A DNA stretch of 47,310 nucleotides from DASYYE01 sp035946955 (GCA_035946955.1 DASYYE010000175.1:1-47310), one strand, 5' to 3'; numbered from the stretch's first letter, positions 1-9,351 are shown. Numbers and translations: made by a program. Notes: generated by a model not told the origin, from the letters alone.

Positions 1-1
1 G

Positions 2-514
2 GCGATCGCGGCGGCGCTGACCGCACCTGCGCCGCACCACAGCACGCCCTGGCGGTTCGTGGTGGTGCGCTCGGCGCGCGCCAAGACCGTCCTGCTGGAC
101 GACATGCTCGCGGCGTGGGTCGCGGACCTGCGCGGTGACGGGTTCACCGAGGAACAGATCGCCCGCCGGGTCCGCCGTGGCGAGCCGTTGCGCCGGGCAC
201 CGGTGCTGATCGTGCCGTGCCTGCACGCCGAGGCGGCGCACGCCTACCCGGACGAGCGCCGCGCCGCCGCGGAACGGGAGATGTTCGTCGTGTCCATGGG
301 CGCCGCGGTGGAGAACCTGCTGGTTGCCCTGGCCGTGGAGGGCCTGGGCTCGTGCTGGGTGTCGAGCACCATGTTCTGCCGGCCGGTCGTCGCCCGCGCG
401 CTTGGCCTCCCGGACGGCTGGGAGCCGATGGGAGCGGTCGGGGTCGGCCACCCGGCGGCACAGGCCCCGGACCGCCCACCCCGCAACCTCCAGGCCTTCA
501 TCGAGACCCGCTGA
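2..514 (+). CDS. fbiB: FbiB C-terminal nitroreductase-like domain (5'-truncated)
   Basis: The reading frame is open from base 2 and ends in TGA at 512-514, so only about the last 170 residues are in the window. The visible part reads as the FMN-binding nitroreductase-like domain that actinobacteria fuse to the F420:L-glutamate ligase domain in FbiB. It has a proline/histidine-rich entry (APAPHHSTPWRFVVV), a long acidic helix and a GAAVENLLVALAVEGLGSCW segment typical of this fold. In the F420 pathway FbiB adds the poly-glutamate tail, and its C-terminal domain takes part in reduction of the dehydro precursor. The ligase domain, and probably fbiA, lie to the left. fbiC on the minus strand at 6.6 kb supports the assignment. 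A stand-alone nitroreductase cannot be fully excluded because the N-terminus is missing. Confidence 0.82.
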   Translation, partial: AIAAALTAPAPHHSTPWRFVVVRSARAKTVLLDDMLAAWVADLRGDGFTEEQIARRVRRGEPLRRAPVLIVPCLHAEAAHAYPDERRAAAEREMFVVSMGAAVENLLVALAVEGLGSCWVSSTMFCRPVVARALGLPDGWEPMGAVGVGHPAAQAPDRPPRNLQAFIETR

Positions 515-546
515 CCACGCAACCTCTCAGCGGTAGCGATTTCCAT

Positions 547-593
547 GATCATGAAGGCTTTTCAGTCGCTACGACTGAAAAGCCTTCATGATC
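547..593. repeat. perfect 22-bp inverted repeat, 3-nt loop
   Basis: Arms 547-568 and 572-593 are exact reverse complements around a 3-base centre (569-571). The arms are much more AT-rich than their surroundings and are not followed by a T-run. The repeat sits 33 bases after the fbiB stop and before the MFS gene, so it may act as the fbiB terminator. Its length, exactness and odd composition also fit a dispersed palindromic element. Confidence 0.85.
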
Positions 594-671
594 TGGGGGG
601 CAGTCCCACCAGCACGGGCTCTCTTGCTGTTATCAGACCTGCGGGTGATCCCCGCACTGGCAAAGCAGGGC

Positions 672-2066
672 ATGCCTGGCAAAATGGCAGCAGTACGCCC
701 CCGGCCCGCAGGAACGAGGTCAGCACCGCATGCCCCAGCGCCGCTCGTCCAGGCGGTCAGGCGCCCGCGGGCCAGCCCTGTGAGGGCCGGCCGGGCATTC
801 GCGGCACTGCGCACACGCAACTACCGGCTGTACTTCTGTGGCCAGCTGGTCTCGGTGACCGGGTGGTCGATGCAGACCCTCGGCCAGTCCTGGCTGGTGT
901 TCAAGCTCACGGGCAGCGGCATCGACCTGGGCGGCGTGGTCACGGCGCAGTTCCTGCCCATGCTGGTGTTCGGCAGCTACGGCGGGATGCTCGCCGACCG
1001 TTATGACAAGCGGCGGCTCATCATCACGACCCAGGTACTGGGGGGTGGCCTGGCCCTGGTGCTGGGCCTGCTGACCGCCACCGGCGCGGTCCGGCTCTGG
1101 ATGGTGTACGCGCTTGCGCTGGCGACCGGGTTCGTGAGCTCGGTCGACCTCCCGGCACGGCAGGTGTTCGCCACTGACATGGTGGGGCCCACCCTCGTCA
1201 GCAGCGCCGTGAGCATGAACGAAGTGATCATCAACGCCTCGCGGGTGTTCGGCCCGGCGATCGCGGGAGTCGTGATCACACGGTTCGGCACCACGCCGTG
1301 CTTCTTCATCAACGCGGCCTCATTCCTGCCCTCCATCGCCGCTCTCGCGATGATCCGCACGGCGGACCTGCACCATCGGCTGCGCGCCACGCCGCAGCGG
1401 GGGCAGCTCATGCAGGGCGTGCGTTACGCATTGGCAGCACCCCTGCTGCGGAGCCTGATCCTCATGGCCGCGGCATCGGCAATGGTCTATAACTTTGGCG
1501 TTTCTTTGCCATTCATGGCAGAACGGGTTCTCCACAGCGGCGCGGGTGGCTACGGCGCCATGGTGGCCGCATTTGGCATCGGCGCGCTCGGCGGTGCCTA
1601 CTTCGCAGCATCCGACCCCCACCCGAACGGCCGGCGGGTACGGACTCTGGCCGTGCTCACCGGGATGGTGGTCATTGTCTCGGCCGCCATGCCGAACCTC
1701 GCATTTGAACTAGCGGCCATGGCGCTGACAGGCGTCATTTCAATCTGGTTCATCTCACTGGCGAACGCCGTCACCCAGCTGCGGACCACCCCGGCCATGC
1801 GGGGCCGCGTCATGGGCCTGTGGTCTATGGCACTGCCGGGGTCACTGCCGGTGAGCGGCCCGCTAGTGGGCTGGGTCGCGGGCCTGTGGGGCGGCCGCGA
1901 GGCACTGGCTGCAGGAGGTGCCGCGGTGCTGGTGACCACGGTCGCGGGCTGGCGGGCGCTGGCCGCTGACACCCCTGCGAGCAGCACTCCACCCGCGGAC
2001 ACCACACCGCTGAGCACCGCTGCCGAAGATGCGCCTATCGGGCGCACACCCCAACCCTCACGATGA
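672..2066 (+). CDS. MFS transporter, DHA3 / EntS-like exporter family
   Basis: This polytopic membrane protein is of the major facilitator type. The N-terminal motif RNYRLYFCGQLVS, followed by the loop 2-3 signature GMLADRYDKRR, is typical of DHA3-type exporters (EntS, macrolide and other drug efflux relatives). About 12 hydrophobic segments can be counted, and the C-terminus is a hydrophilic Thr/Pro/Ala-rich tail. The substrate cannot be read from the sequence. The start is uncertain: ATG 672 or ATG 684 are possible, and a GTG at 780 lies only 11 codons before the conserved region. An in-frame ATG at 588 is inside the 3' arm of the inverted repeat and is unlikely. No strong ribosome binding site precedes any of these. 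Confidence 0.85.
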   Translation: MPGKMAAVRPRPAGTRSAPHAPAPLVQAVRRPRASPVRAGRAFAALRTRNYRLYFCGQLVSVTGWSMQTLGQSWLVFKLTGSGIDLGGVVTAQFLPMLVFGSYGGMLADRYDKRRLIITTQVLGGGLALVLGLLTATGAVRLWMVYALALATGFVSSVDLPARQVFATDMVGPTLVSSAVSMNEVIINASRVFGPAIAGVVITRFGTTPCFFINAASFLPSIAALAMIRTADLHHRLRATPQRGQLMQGVRYALAAPLLRSLILMAAASAMVYNFGVSLPFMAERVLHSGAGGYGAMVAAFGIGALGGAYFAASDPHPNGRRVRTLAVLTGMVVIVSAAMPNLAFELAAMALTGVISIWFISLANAVTQLRTTPAMRGRVMGLWSMALPGSLPVSGPLVGWVAGLWGGREALAAGGAAVLVTTVAGWRALAADTPASSTPPADTTPLSTAAEDAPIGRTPQPSR

Positions 2067-2207
2067 GCCCGGGTAAGGAAATTTCCGACTACTCGTGATC
2101 AAAAAGTTATACAGCGGGAAACCCGTGGCACCAGAGATCACGTTAACGTCCGACGTGGCTGGCAAACTATCCCGCGGCCCGCGGGCCGCCTGGACGGTGA
2201 GGAATCC

Positions 2208-5200
2208 ATGCTTCAACGCAAGCGAGGCGGCAGAGGCGCCGCCGTATTCAGGGCCAGAGGTATAACCCTTGTCGCCGCGACGTCGGTCGCGGTCCTTGCC
2301 GGGGCGCAGTCCCTGCTCGCAGCAGTCCCCGCCGCTGCCAGCACGACAGCGGCCGGTGCAGCCCAGTCACTGACAGCCGCACAGGCCGCTCAGTTGTCGA
2401 AGAACGTCAACCAGCACGTCATCATCCTCATGAAGCACCAGTTCGCGGCCGCTCATGTGGGCAGCAAGGCCGCGAAGTCACGTGCCTCGGCTGTCTCCGG
2501 CTCGCAGTCCGCCCTGGTGGCCGAGCTCAGCGCCGTGCACGCCGTCCACGTCAAGCGCTACAGCCTGGTCAACGCGGTGGCCGCGACCGTCTCAGCGGGC
2601 GAGGTGACACGGCTGAAGCACAACCCCTCGGTGGCGAAGGTCATCCCCGACGTGATGATCCGTGGGCCACAACTGGGGCAGGCACCCCTGGCGCTGAACA
2701 CCAAGGCACACAAGGCCCACCGCACCGGGCGGGCGCCCACGTCGCTGACCCCCAATGTGATCCCGGGCGCCTGCGGCGCCAACGGGGCGGTCCAGCTGGC
2801 CCCCGAAGGGCTGTCCCTGACCAGCACCGACTCGGACAACCCGCACCAGCCGACCGCGCGCTCGCTGGGCATCACCGGGGCCGGTGTGAAGGTCGCCTGG
2901 ATCGCCGACGGCGTGGACCCCAACAACGTCAACTTCATCCGGCCCGACAACACCTCGGCCTTCGTGGACTTCAAGGACTTCTCCGGTGACGGCCCAGGCC
3001 AGCCGACCAGCGGCGACGAGGCGTTCCTGGACGCCAACACGATCGCCGGGCAGGGGACCCACGTCTACAACGTGCAGAACTTCTCCGCGCAGGCCGAGCC
3101 GTCGGCGTGCAACATCCGCATCGAAGGCGTGGCGCCGGGCGCGAGCCTGGTGGGCCTCGACGTGTTCGGGACGTTCGAGTTCACCACGCAGTCGAACTTC
3201 CTCGAGGCGATCAACTACGCGGTGCAGACCGACAACGTGAACGTGATCAACGAGTCGTTCGGCTCCAACCCGTTCCCCGACATCACTGCGCTGGACGTGA
3301 CCAAGCAGTTCAATGACGCCGCGGTCGCGGCGGGCGTGACGGTCAGTGTCTCCAGCGGCGACGCGGGCACGACCAACACGATCGGCTCCCCGTCGGACGA
3401 TCCGAACGTCCTCAGCGTGGGCGGGTCCACGCAGTTCCAGATGTACGCGCAGACCAACTACGCGGCGGCCCGCTACTTCGCCACCACGGGCTGGCTCGAC
3501 AACAACATCAGCTCGCTGAGCTCGGCCGGGTTCAACGAGACCGGCGGCACGGTCAACCTGGTCGCCCCCGGTGACCTGAGCTTCGCCTCCTGCGACGCCA
3601 GTCCCGAGTTCGCTGGCTGCCGCAACTTCCAGGGCCAGTCCTCCGACGTCGAGCAGGCCGGCGGCACCAGCGAGTCCGCGCCGTTCGTGTCCGGTGCTGC
3701 CGCGCTGGTCATCCAGGCCTTCGAGCAGACCCACAGCGGGAACGCCCCGTCGCCCGCCGTGGTCAAGCAGATCCTGGTCAGCTCCAGCAGCGACATCGGC
3801 GCGCCCGCCAACGAGCAGGGCGCCGGGCTGGTCAACACCTACCAGGCGGTCCTGCTCGCCGAGTCATACGGCCTGCCCGCCACCGAGGGATCCAACCCGG
3901 ACGAGCCAGAGACCCCGGCCCTGCTCAAGTCGACCAACCAGCTCAACGGCGTGGGCCTGCCCGGTACGCACAAGAGCTTCAAGGTCACCCTCACCAACCC
4001 GACCGACGAGGCGGAACACGTGGCCATCTCCGGCCGCGCCATCGGCCCCGACCGCAACGTGCAGACCGGCAGCGTCACGCTCAACGACGCCACCAGCCCG
4101 CAGTTCGCCAACTACCAGGGCCTGCAGAACAACTACGGCACGTTCACCTTCAACGTGCCGGCCGGCCAGAACCGGCTGGACGCATCCATCGCCTACCCAG
4201 GCAACCCCGCCAGGGGGCTGAACGCCCGGGTACGCCTCATCCTGATCGACCCGAAGGGACGCTTCGCGGCGCACTCGCTGCCCCAGGGCGTGGGCAACTT
4301 CGGCAACGTCGACGTCACCGACCCGGCACCTGGCACCTGGACCGGTGTCATCTTCGGTGACGTGGCAGCGGACAACGGCACCAACGGGGCCGTCCCGTGG
4401 CGTGTGGTGACCGAGCGGTACGTGCCGTTCGGCTCGGTCTCTTCGCCGTCGGTCTTCCTGGCCGCTGGCGCGAGCCAGACGGTCAAGGTGTTCGCGAGCA
4501 CACCCACATCCCCCGGCGACGCCGCCGGGTCCGTCCTGTTCACCACCCACGCCTCCGGGCAGGGCAGGCCGTCTGTCTCCACGCTCCCGGTGACCTTGCG
4601 CTCCATGGTTGACGTGTCGCAGGGCGGAACCTTCAGCGGGACGCTGACCGGCGGGAACGGACGCGGCCCGGGCGAAGGGCAGGAGCAGTTCTACGAGTTC
4701 CAGGTCGGGGCGGGTGTCACGGACGTCACCGCGAACGTCACGCTCACCAACGACCTGAGCGACCCCGTGGGTTCCTACCTGGTCAGCCCGGACGGTGACA
4801 CGCTCGGCTACGGGCAGAACACCCTCAACGGCAGCTCGACCCAGTCACTGACCGCCTACACGCTCAACCCGGTCCCGGGTACGTGGACCCTCGTGGTGGA
4901 CTTCGCTGAGCCGGTGGTGGGAGACGAGATCTCCCAGCCGTTCACGGGGAGCATCGCGTTCAACCACGTGAGCGTGAGCGCCCCGGCGCTGCCGAACAGC
5001 CCGTCCACCCAACTGGCCGCGGGCACCCCGGTGACGGTCCCGGTGACGGTCACCAACAACGGCGACGCACCGGAGGACTTCTTCGCCGACCCACGGCTGA
5101 ACGCCTACTCGATCATGACGCTGGCTCCGCAGTTCGGGACCAGCGACACCGTGCCGCTGCCAGCCACGAGCAACCCGTTCTGGCTGGTGCCGTCGGAGAC

Positions 5201-5711
5201 CGGGAGCGTCTCGGTCACCGACAGCTCCGATGTGGCCACCATGTTCGACACCGGCCCGAACGTCGGTGACCCGGACCTGGCGAGCAGCAGCGGCAACGGC
5301 CCGATGTGCGCCACCTCGAACTCCGTCACCTTCGCGCCCGACAACGCGGTGGTGACGCCGGGTGTCTGGTTCGCGCTGCCAGCGCAGTGCGGTCCGTACA
5401 CCAGCCCGGCACCGGCGGGGACCGCGACGATGAACGCGACCGCGACGGCAAAGGAGTTCGACCCGGCCGTGACCTCCGACACCGGGGACATCTGGCCGGC
5501 CGCCATCAACCCGTCAACCACCTTCTCGCCGATCGTCATCAACCCGGGTCAGTCGGACACGTTCAACGTGACCATCACGCCGTCCGGCACCTCGGGCACC
5601 GCGGTGAGCGGCACGCTGTACATCGATGACTTCGTGAACAACGTGCCGCCTTTCGGCCAGATCGCAGGCGACGAACTGGCCGCTCTCCCGTACTCCTACA
5701 CGATCAAGTAA
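2208..5711 (+). CDS. secreted subtilisin-like serine protease (S8) with long C-terminal beta region
   Basis: The 1167-residue exported protease starts at ATG 2208 behind GGTGAGGA. A basic n-region and hydrophobic core (residues about 1-45, ending PAAAS) form a signal peptide. Residues about 65-150 resemble an I9-type propeptide. The catalytic domain (about 220-550) shows Asp234 in WIADGVD, His285 in GQGTHV and Ser487 in GGTSESAP. Where most S8 enzymes have the oxyanion Asn, this one has SSGDAG (Asp385), a motif known from sedolisins (S53); see findings. Residues about 560-1167 contain repeated beta-rich segments, one resembling a pre-peptidase C-terminal domain (near 830-910), probably for substrate or surface binding. 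A 13-bp hairpin follows the stop. It stands alone as a transcription unit. Confidence 0.9.
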   Translation: MLQRKRGGRGAAVFRARGITLVAATSVAVLAGAQSLLAAVPAAASTTAAGAAQSLTAAQAAQLSKNVNQHVIILMKHQFAAAHVGSKAAKSRASAVSGSQSALVAELSAVHAVHVKRYSLVNAVAATVSAGEVTRLKHNPSVAKVIPDVMIRGPQLGQAPLALNTKAHKAHRTGRAPTSLTPNVIPGACGANGAVQLAPEGLSLTSTDSDNPHQPTARSLGITGAGVKVAWIADGVDPNNVNFIRPDNTSAFVDFKDFSGDGPGQPTSGDEAFLDANTIAGQGTHVYNVQNFSAQAEPSACNIRIEGVAPGASLVGLDVFGTFEFTTQSNFLEAINYAVQTDNVNVINESFGSNPFPDITALDVTKQFNDAAVAAGVTVSVSSGDAGTTNTIGSPSDDPNVLSVGGSTQFQMYAQTNYAAARYFATTGWLDNNISSLSSAGFNETGGTVNLVAPGDLSFASCDASPEFAGCRNFQGQSSDVEQAGGTSESAPFVSGAAALVIQAFEQTHSGNAPSPAVVKQILVSSSSDIGAPANEQGAGLVNTYQAVLLAESYGLPATEGSNPDEPETPALLKSTNQLNGVGLPGTHKSFKVTLTNPTDEAEHVAISGRAIGPDRNVQTGSVTLNDATSPQFANYQGLQNNYGTFTFNVPAGQNRLDASIAYPGNPARGLNARVRLILIDPKGRFAAHSLPQGVGNFGNVDVTDPAPGTWTGVIFGDVAADNGTNGAVPWRVVTERYVPFGSVSSPSVFLAAGASQTVKVFASTPTSPGDAAGSVLFTTHASGQGRPSVSTLPVTLRSMVDVSQGGTFSGTLTGGNGRGPGEGQEQFYEFQVGAGVTDVTANVTLTNDLSDPVGSYLVSPDGDTLGYGQNTLNGSSTQSLTAYTLNPVPGTWTLVVDFAEPVVGDEISQPFTGSIAFNHVSVSAPALPNSPSTQLAAGTPVTVPVTVTNNGDAPEDFFADPRLNAYSIMTLAPQFGTSDTVPLPATSNPFWLVPSETGSVSVTDSSDVATMFDTGPNVGDPDLASSSGNGPMCATSNSVTFAPDNAVVTPGVWFALPAQCGPYTSPAPAGTATMNATATAKEFDPAVTSDTGDIWPAAINPSTTFSPIVINPGQSDTFNVTITPSGTSGTAVSGTLYIDDFVNNVPPFGQIAGDELAALPYSYTIK

Positions 5712-5730
5712 CAAGTAACCGCCACCTGAT

Positions 5731-5759
5731 GGGCCGGAACCCCGACGGGGTTCCGGCCC
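5731..5759. terminator. terminator hairpin after the subtilase gene
   Basis: A perfect 13-bp GC-rich stem (5731-5743 with 5747-5759) closes a 3-base loop, 19 bases after the protease stop. There is no U-run, as is usual for actinobacterial terminators. Confidence 0.85.
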
Positions 5760-5785
5760 ACCACTTTGTGCGGTAGGAGGGAGAC

Positions 5786-6232
5786 ATGAGCTACCAGGTG
5801 AGCGTCGCTGACGTGCCGGCCCGCCCGACCGCGGTGGTCGCCGCGGCGACGACCTGGCGGGAGTTCCCGTCACTGTGGAAGGAACTGCTCGACGAGGTGT
5901 GGGCCTGCCTGCGGGCGGGCGGGATCCGCTCCGGCTGCCGCAACGTCATGTTCTACAAAGACGACGTGCCGCACGTCGAGGTCGGCGTGCAACTGGACCA
6001 GCCGTGCCAGCTCACCGGGCAGGTCATCGCCTCGGCCCTGCCCGGTGGGCGGGTGGCCATGACCGTCCACCGTGGGCAGTATTCGGGACTGGCGGCGGCG
6101 CATCAGGCCGTGGCCGGCTGGTGCACTGAGCAGGGCCTGCGCCCAGCCGGCCCGCGGTGGGAGGTCTACGGACCCCACCACGACGACCCCGCGCAGGTGT
6201 GGACCGAGGTCTGCTGGCTGCTGGAGTCCTAG
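5786..6232 (+). CDS. GyrI-like / AraC effector-binding domain protein
   Basis: This 148-residue soluble protein has the layout of a stand-alone GyrI-like small-molecule-binding domain: an N-terminal strand MSYQVSVADVPARP, a central helix with FPSLWKELLDEVWACL, a strand block with VEVGVQL, the R-x-x-x-x-x-HRGQYSGL segment and a C-terminal WTEVCWLL strand. Such domains bind ligands or DNA gyrase and are often fused to AraC/MerR regulators; here there is no DNA-binding part. The ribosome binding site AGGAGGGAG is 4 bases before the ATG. It is read on its own and converges on fbiC. The ligand is unknown. Confidence 0.75.
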   Translation: MSYQVSVADVPARPTAVVAAATTWREFPSLWKELLDEVWACLRAGGIRSGCRNVMFYKDDVPHVEVGVQLDQPCQLTGQVIASALPGGRVAMTVHRGQYSGLAAAHQAVAGWCTEQGLRPAGPRWEVYGPHHDDPAQVWTEVCWLLES

Positions 6233-6446
6233 CTGCAGGCCGCTTGGGCGGGCGTGCTGGGCCAGTCCCAGCCGGCGGAGGTGTCCGATTTCGGCCAGGC
6301 GCATCCGATTGCGGGCATCGGCAGTGTCTACCTCAATGCCGCAGCCTGCGGAAACGTCGGCGCGTGCACGGTGGGCGCAGTGAGATACGAACATTTGACC
6401 GAAACGTTATGAACGGTCTAGGGCAGCCGGAGCGTCTATGAGTTCA

Positions 6447-6497
6447 GACAGCCCGGGCGGGGCCAGTGTAACTGGTAGCGGGACCGCCCAGGCTGTC
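6447..6497. terminator. 14-bp inverted repeat with nested hairpin
   Basis: Arms 6447-6460 and 6484-6497 pair with one mismatch. The loop contains a smaller CCAGT/ACTGG hairpin. The position between two convergent genes suggests a shared terminator. Confidence 0.55.
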
Positions 6498-6528
6498 CAG
6501 GCACACGAGTTGCCGTGACCGGGGTTCC

Positions 6529-6546
6529 GCCGGGGCGAGCCCCGGC
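6529..6546. terminator. GC-rich hairpin between convergent genes
   Basis: A 7-bp perfect stem (GCCGGGG at 6529-6535, CCCCGGC at 6540-6546) with a CGAG tetraloop lies about 110 bases beyond the fbiC stop on its transcribed side. It may act as the fbiC terminator. Confidence 0.5.
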
Positions 6547-6654
6547 CCGGCGCCGCCGGCCTTGGACGGCCCGCCGGGCCGCGCACCCAGCCTCAAAGCT
6601 GATCACCATGATCGCGGTGACCTTTACTGCCATGCGCAGTAAGAAGCGCCGCGG

Positions 6655-9351
6655 TCATGGCTGAGGGGCGTGGGCGGGGGCGTGGACGGAGGCGCAGACT
6701 CCGTCGCTGGCCTCGGCGGCCGCCAGGCGTTCGGGGCCAGGGTTCCCATACAGGGTGGTCCGCTGGCGGATCGGCCTGCCCAGCGGGCTGGCCAGAGCGG
6801 CGATCTGGCTGATCGTCTTGTAGGAACCGTGCTGAGAGCCGGCCATCCGGCTGATCGTCTCCTCCATGAGTGTGCCCCCGACGTCGTTGGCACCGCCACG
6901 GAGCACATCGCGGCACCCGTCGTCGCCGAGCTTGACCCAGGAACACTGGATCGAGGCGACCGCGCCGTGCAGCAGCAGGCGGGCCACCGCGTGGACGGCC
7001 CGGTTCTCGCGGCGTGTCGGGCCTGGGCGGGCCAGGCCGGCCAGGTAGATCGGGGCGCTGGCGTGCACGAACGGCAGCAGCACGAACTCGGTGAAGCCGC
7101 CGGTGCGCTCCTGGATCCCGCGGATCACCCGTAGGTGCGCCACCCAGTGGGCAGGGGTGTCCACGTGGCCGTACATCATGGTCGCGCTCGTCCGGATGCC
7201 GAGTGCGTGCGCGGTGGTGATGACCCCGACCCATGAGGCAGCGGGCAGCTTGCCCTTGGTGAGCACCCACCGGACGTCGTCGTCGAGGATCTCCGCCGCG
7301 GTGCCCGGCAGCGACCCGACACCGGCCTCGCGTGCGCGCACCAGCCACTCCCGGATAGACAGGCCGGTCCGCGACGCGCCGTTGACGACCTCCATCGGCG
7401 AGAACGCGTGCACGTGGATCTCGGGGCAGCGGCGTTTCACCTCGGCGGCGAGGTCGAAGTAGGCGGTACCGGGCAGGTCCGGGTGGATGCCGCCCTGCAT
7501 GCACACCTCGGTGGCGCCGGCCTCCCAGGCTTCCTCGGCCCGCTCCCCCACCTGGGACAGGGACAGGGTGTAGGCGTCGGCATCGGTACGGCGCTGCGCG
7601 AACGCACAGAACCGGCAGCCTGTGTAACACACGTTGGTGAAGTTGATGTTGCGGGTGACCACGTAGGTGATGTCGTCGCCGACGGTGTCGCGGCGCAGCG
7701 CGTCGGCGAGCGCGGCCAGCGCCTCGAGCTCCGGGCCGTCGGCCCCGAGCAGGGCCAGCGCCTCCGGGTCCGTCAGAGCGGCCGGGTCGCGTTCGGCCGC
7801 GCGCAGGGCCGCGGCGACCTGGGGGCGCAGCCGTTCCGGGGCGCCGGCCAGTGGCCGCGCTACGTCCGGTGGTTGGGGTGGCTGCAGCGCGTCTGGTGGT
7901 TGCGGTGGCTCCAGTGCGGCGCCGGGGCGCGCGGCGGGGGTGATCCTGGCCGCGACCTCCGCCCAGTCGCCGTAGACCTCGCCGAAGTCCTCGCGGCGGT
8001 CGCTGGTGCGGCCAGCCGTGTCGATCGAGACGTGCAGGTCGGTCCGCCCGGAGGCATCCCCCCAGCCGCCGTCTGGTTCCTGCCAGGGCAGGCCGCGCGG
8101 GACCGCCCCGGCGCGCGCCAGCCCGGTCACCGGGTCCGCGAGGGCGGCGACATGCGGGCCGAGCCTCGGGTCCAGCCACGGTTCCCGGATGTAGGGCGGG
8201 TAGATGGTGAGCCGCTCGGCCAGGGTCAGGCCCGCGGCTGCGGTCCGGCCCGCCAGCTCGTCGATCTGGGGCCAGGGCCGCTCCGGGTTCACATGGTCCG
8301 GGGTGAGCGGTGAGACACCGCCCCAGTCGTCGATCCCAGCCGCCAGGATCAGCCCGTACGCCTCGCCAATGAGGTTCGGCGGTGCCTGGATCCGGGCCGC
8401 GGGCCCCAGCACCAGCCTGGCCACGGCGATGGTCGCCGCCAAGTCCGCCAGATCGGCGTCGGGCACCTGGTACATCTTCGTCTCGGGCTTCGCCCGGAAG
8501 TTCTGGACGATGACTTCCTGCACCCCGCCGTACTCGCGTGCGACCCGGCGGATGGCGAACAGCGACTCGGCACGTTCGGCGGCCGTCTCGCCGATGCCGA
8601 TCAGGATGCCGGTCGTGAACGGGACCGCGCTGCGGCCTGCATCCTCCAGCACCCGCAGGCGCACGGCGGGGTCTTTGTCCGGGGAGCCGTAGTGCGGCCC
8701 GCCGCGGTCGGTGAACAGCCGCTGCGCGGTCGTTTCGAGCATCATGCCCATGGAGGGTGCGACCGGCTTGAGCCGCTGGAAGTCCTGCCAGGTCAGCACG
8801 CCTGGATTCAGGTGCGGCAGCAGGCCGGTCTCTTCCAGCACGCCGATGGCCATAGCCCGCACATAGGACAGAGTGTCGTCGTAACCGCGCTCGTCGAGCC
8901 AGTCACGTGCCTGGTGCCAGCGGTCCTCGGGCCGGTCACCGAGGGTGAACAGGGCTTCCTTGCACCCCAGCGCCGCACCCTGGCGGGCGATGCCGAGCAC
9001 CTCATCAGGTGACAGGTACGGACTCGCGACCCTGCCTGGTGTGGTCGCGAACGTGCAGTAGCCGCAGCGGTCGCGGCAGAGCCGGGTGAGCGGGATGAAG
9101 ACCTTGCGTGAGTAGGTGATGACCCCTGGGCGGCCTGCGGCGGCCAGTCCGGCGTCACGCACACGGGAGGCGTAGCCCAGCAGGCGGTCGAGGTCATCAC
9201 CGCGGGCGTGGAGCAGGGTGGCCGCCTCGTACTCGTCCAGGGGCTTGCCGTCGCGTGACCTCGCCAGCGCACGCCGCAGGGCCGTGGCGGTGGGCGCGGG
9301 GCTGTCGCCACCCCGGGTCCGCGTGCCAGGGGCTCGCGAATCAGGACTCAT
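6655..9351 (-). CDS. fbiC: FbiC, fused CofG/CofH 7,8-didemethyl-8-hydroxy-5-deazariboflavin synthase
   Basis: This 898-residue enzyme makes FO, the deazaflavin chromophore of F420, from tyrosine and a flavin precursor. It contains two complete radical-SAM domains. The CofG half has the cluster motif C92-x3-C96-x2-C99 (CRDRCGYC). The CofH half has a second CYTGCRFC motif near residue 575. They are joined by a proline-rich linker (about residues 485-510) in which a PPQPPDA/PPQPPDV unit is repeated. Mycobacterial FbiC is about 856 residues, so this one has a slightly longer N-terminus and linker. The start ATG at 9351 has a weak GACGAG upstream. The fbiB fragment at the left edge shows that F420 genes are grouped here. 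Confidence 0.96.
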   Translation of the reverse strand: MSPDSRAPGTRTRGGDSPAPTATALRRALARSRDGKPLDEYEAATLLHARGDDLDRLLGYASRVRDAGLAAAGRPGVITYSRKVFIPLTRLCRDRCGYCTFATTPGRVASPYLSPDEVLGIARQGAALGCKEALFTLGDRPEDRWHQARDWLDERGYDDTLSYVRAMAIGVLEETGLLPHLNPGVLTWQDFQRLKPVAPSMGMMLETTAQRLFTDRGGPHYGSPDKDPAVRLRVLEDAGRSAVPFTTGILIGIGETAAERAESLFAIRRVAREYGGVQEVIVQNFRAKPETKMYQVPDADLADLAATIAVARLVLGPAARIQAPPNLIGEAYGLILAAGIDDWGGVSPLTPDHVNPERPWPQIDELAGRTAAAGLTLAERLTIYPPYIREPWLDPRLGPHVAALADPVTGLARAGAVPRGLPWQEPDGGWGDASGRTDLHVSIDTAGRTSDRREDFGEVYGDWAEVAARITPAARPGAALEPPQPPDALQPPQPPDVARPLAGAPERLRPQVAAALRAAERDPAALTDPEALALLGADGPELEALAALADALRRDTVGDDITYVVTRNINFTNVCYTGCRFCAFAQRRTDADAYTLSLSQVGERAEEAWEAGATEVCMQGGIHPDLPGTAYFDLAAEVKRRCPEIHVHAFSPMEVVNGASRTGLSIREWLVRAREAGVGSLPGTAAEILDDDVRWVLTKGKLPAASWVGVITTAHALGIRTSATMMYGHVDTPAHWVAHLRVIRGIQERTGGFTEFVLLPFVHASAPIYLAGLARPGPTRRENRAVHAVARLLLHGAVASIQCSWVKLGDDGCRDVLRGGANDVGGTLMEETISRMAGSQHGSYKTISQIAALASPLGRPIRQRTTLYGNPGPERLAAAEASDGVCASVHAPAHAPQP

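Larger units (their letters stand above)
6233..6654. other. 422-bp convergent intergenic region
   Basis: This gap lies between the 3' ends of the GyrI-like gene and fbiC. Its right half holds two inverted repeats listed separately. No gene with a ribosome binding site was found. The left part stays open in the frame of the upstream gene to 6412, but the natural end of that family is at 6232. Confidence 0.6.

Noticed and set aside
2174..2189. Perfect 16-bp palindrome upstream of the subtilase gene
   Set aside because: It is made only of G and C, in a context where such palindromes arise easily, and there is no further sign that it is an operator.
2592..3734. A 380-codon open frame antisense to the subtilase gene
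   Set aside because: Its composition is that of a shadow frame, and it crosses the catalytic domain of a convincing protease gene.
6233..6412. Sixty more in-frame codons after the TAG of the GyrI-like gene
   Set aside because: The family normally ends with the strand just before 6232. Long open stretches are common by chance at this GC content, so readthrough is not supported.
6447..6530. Possible tRNA around AACTGGTAGC
   Set aside because: No T-arm consensus and no acceptor stem can be formed; the pairing is explained by the inverted repeat.
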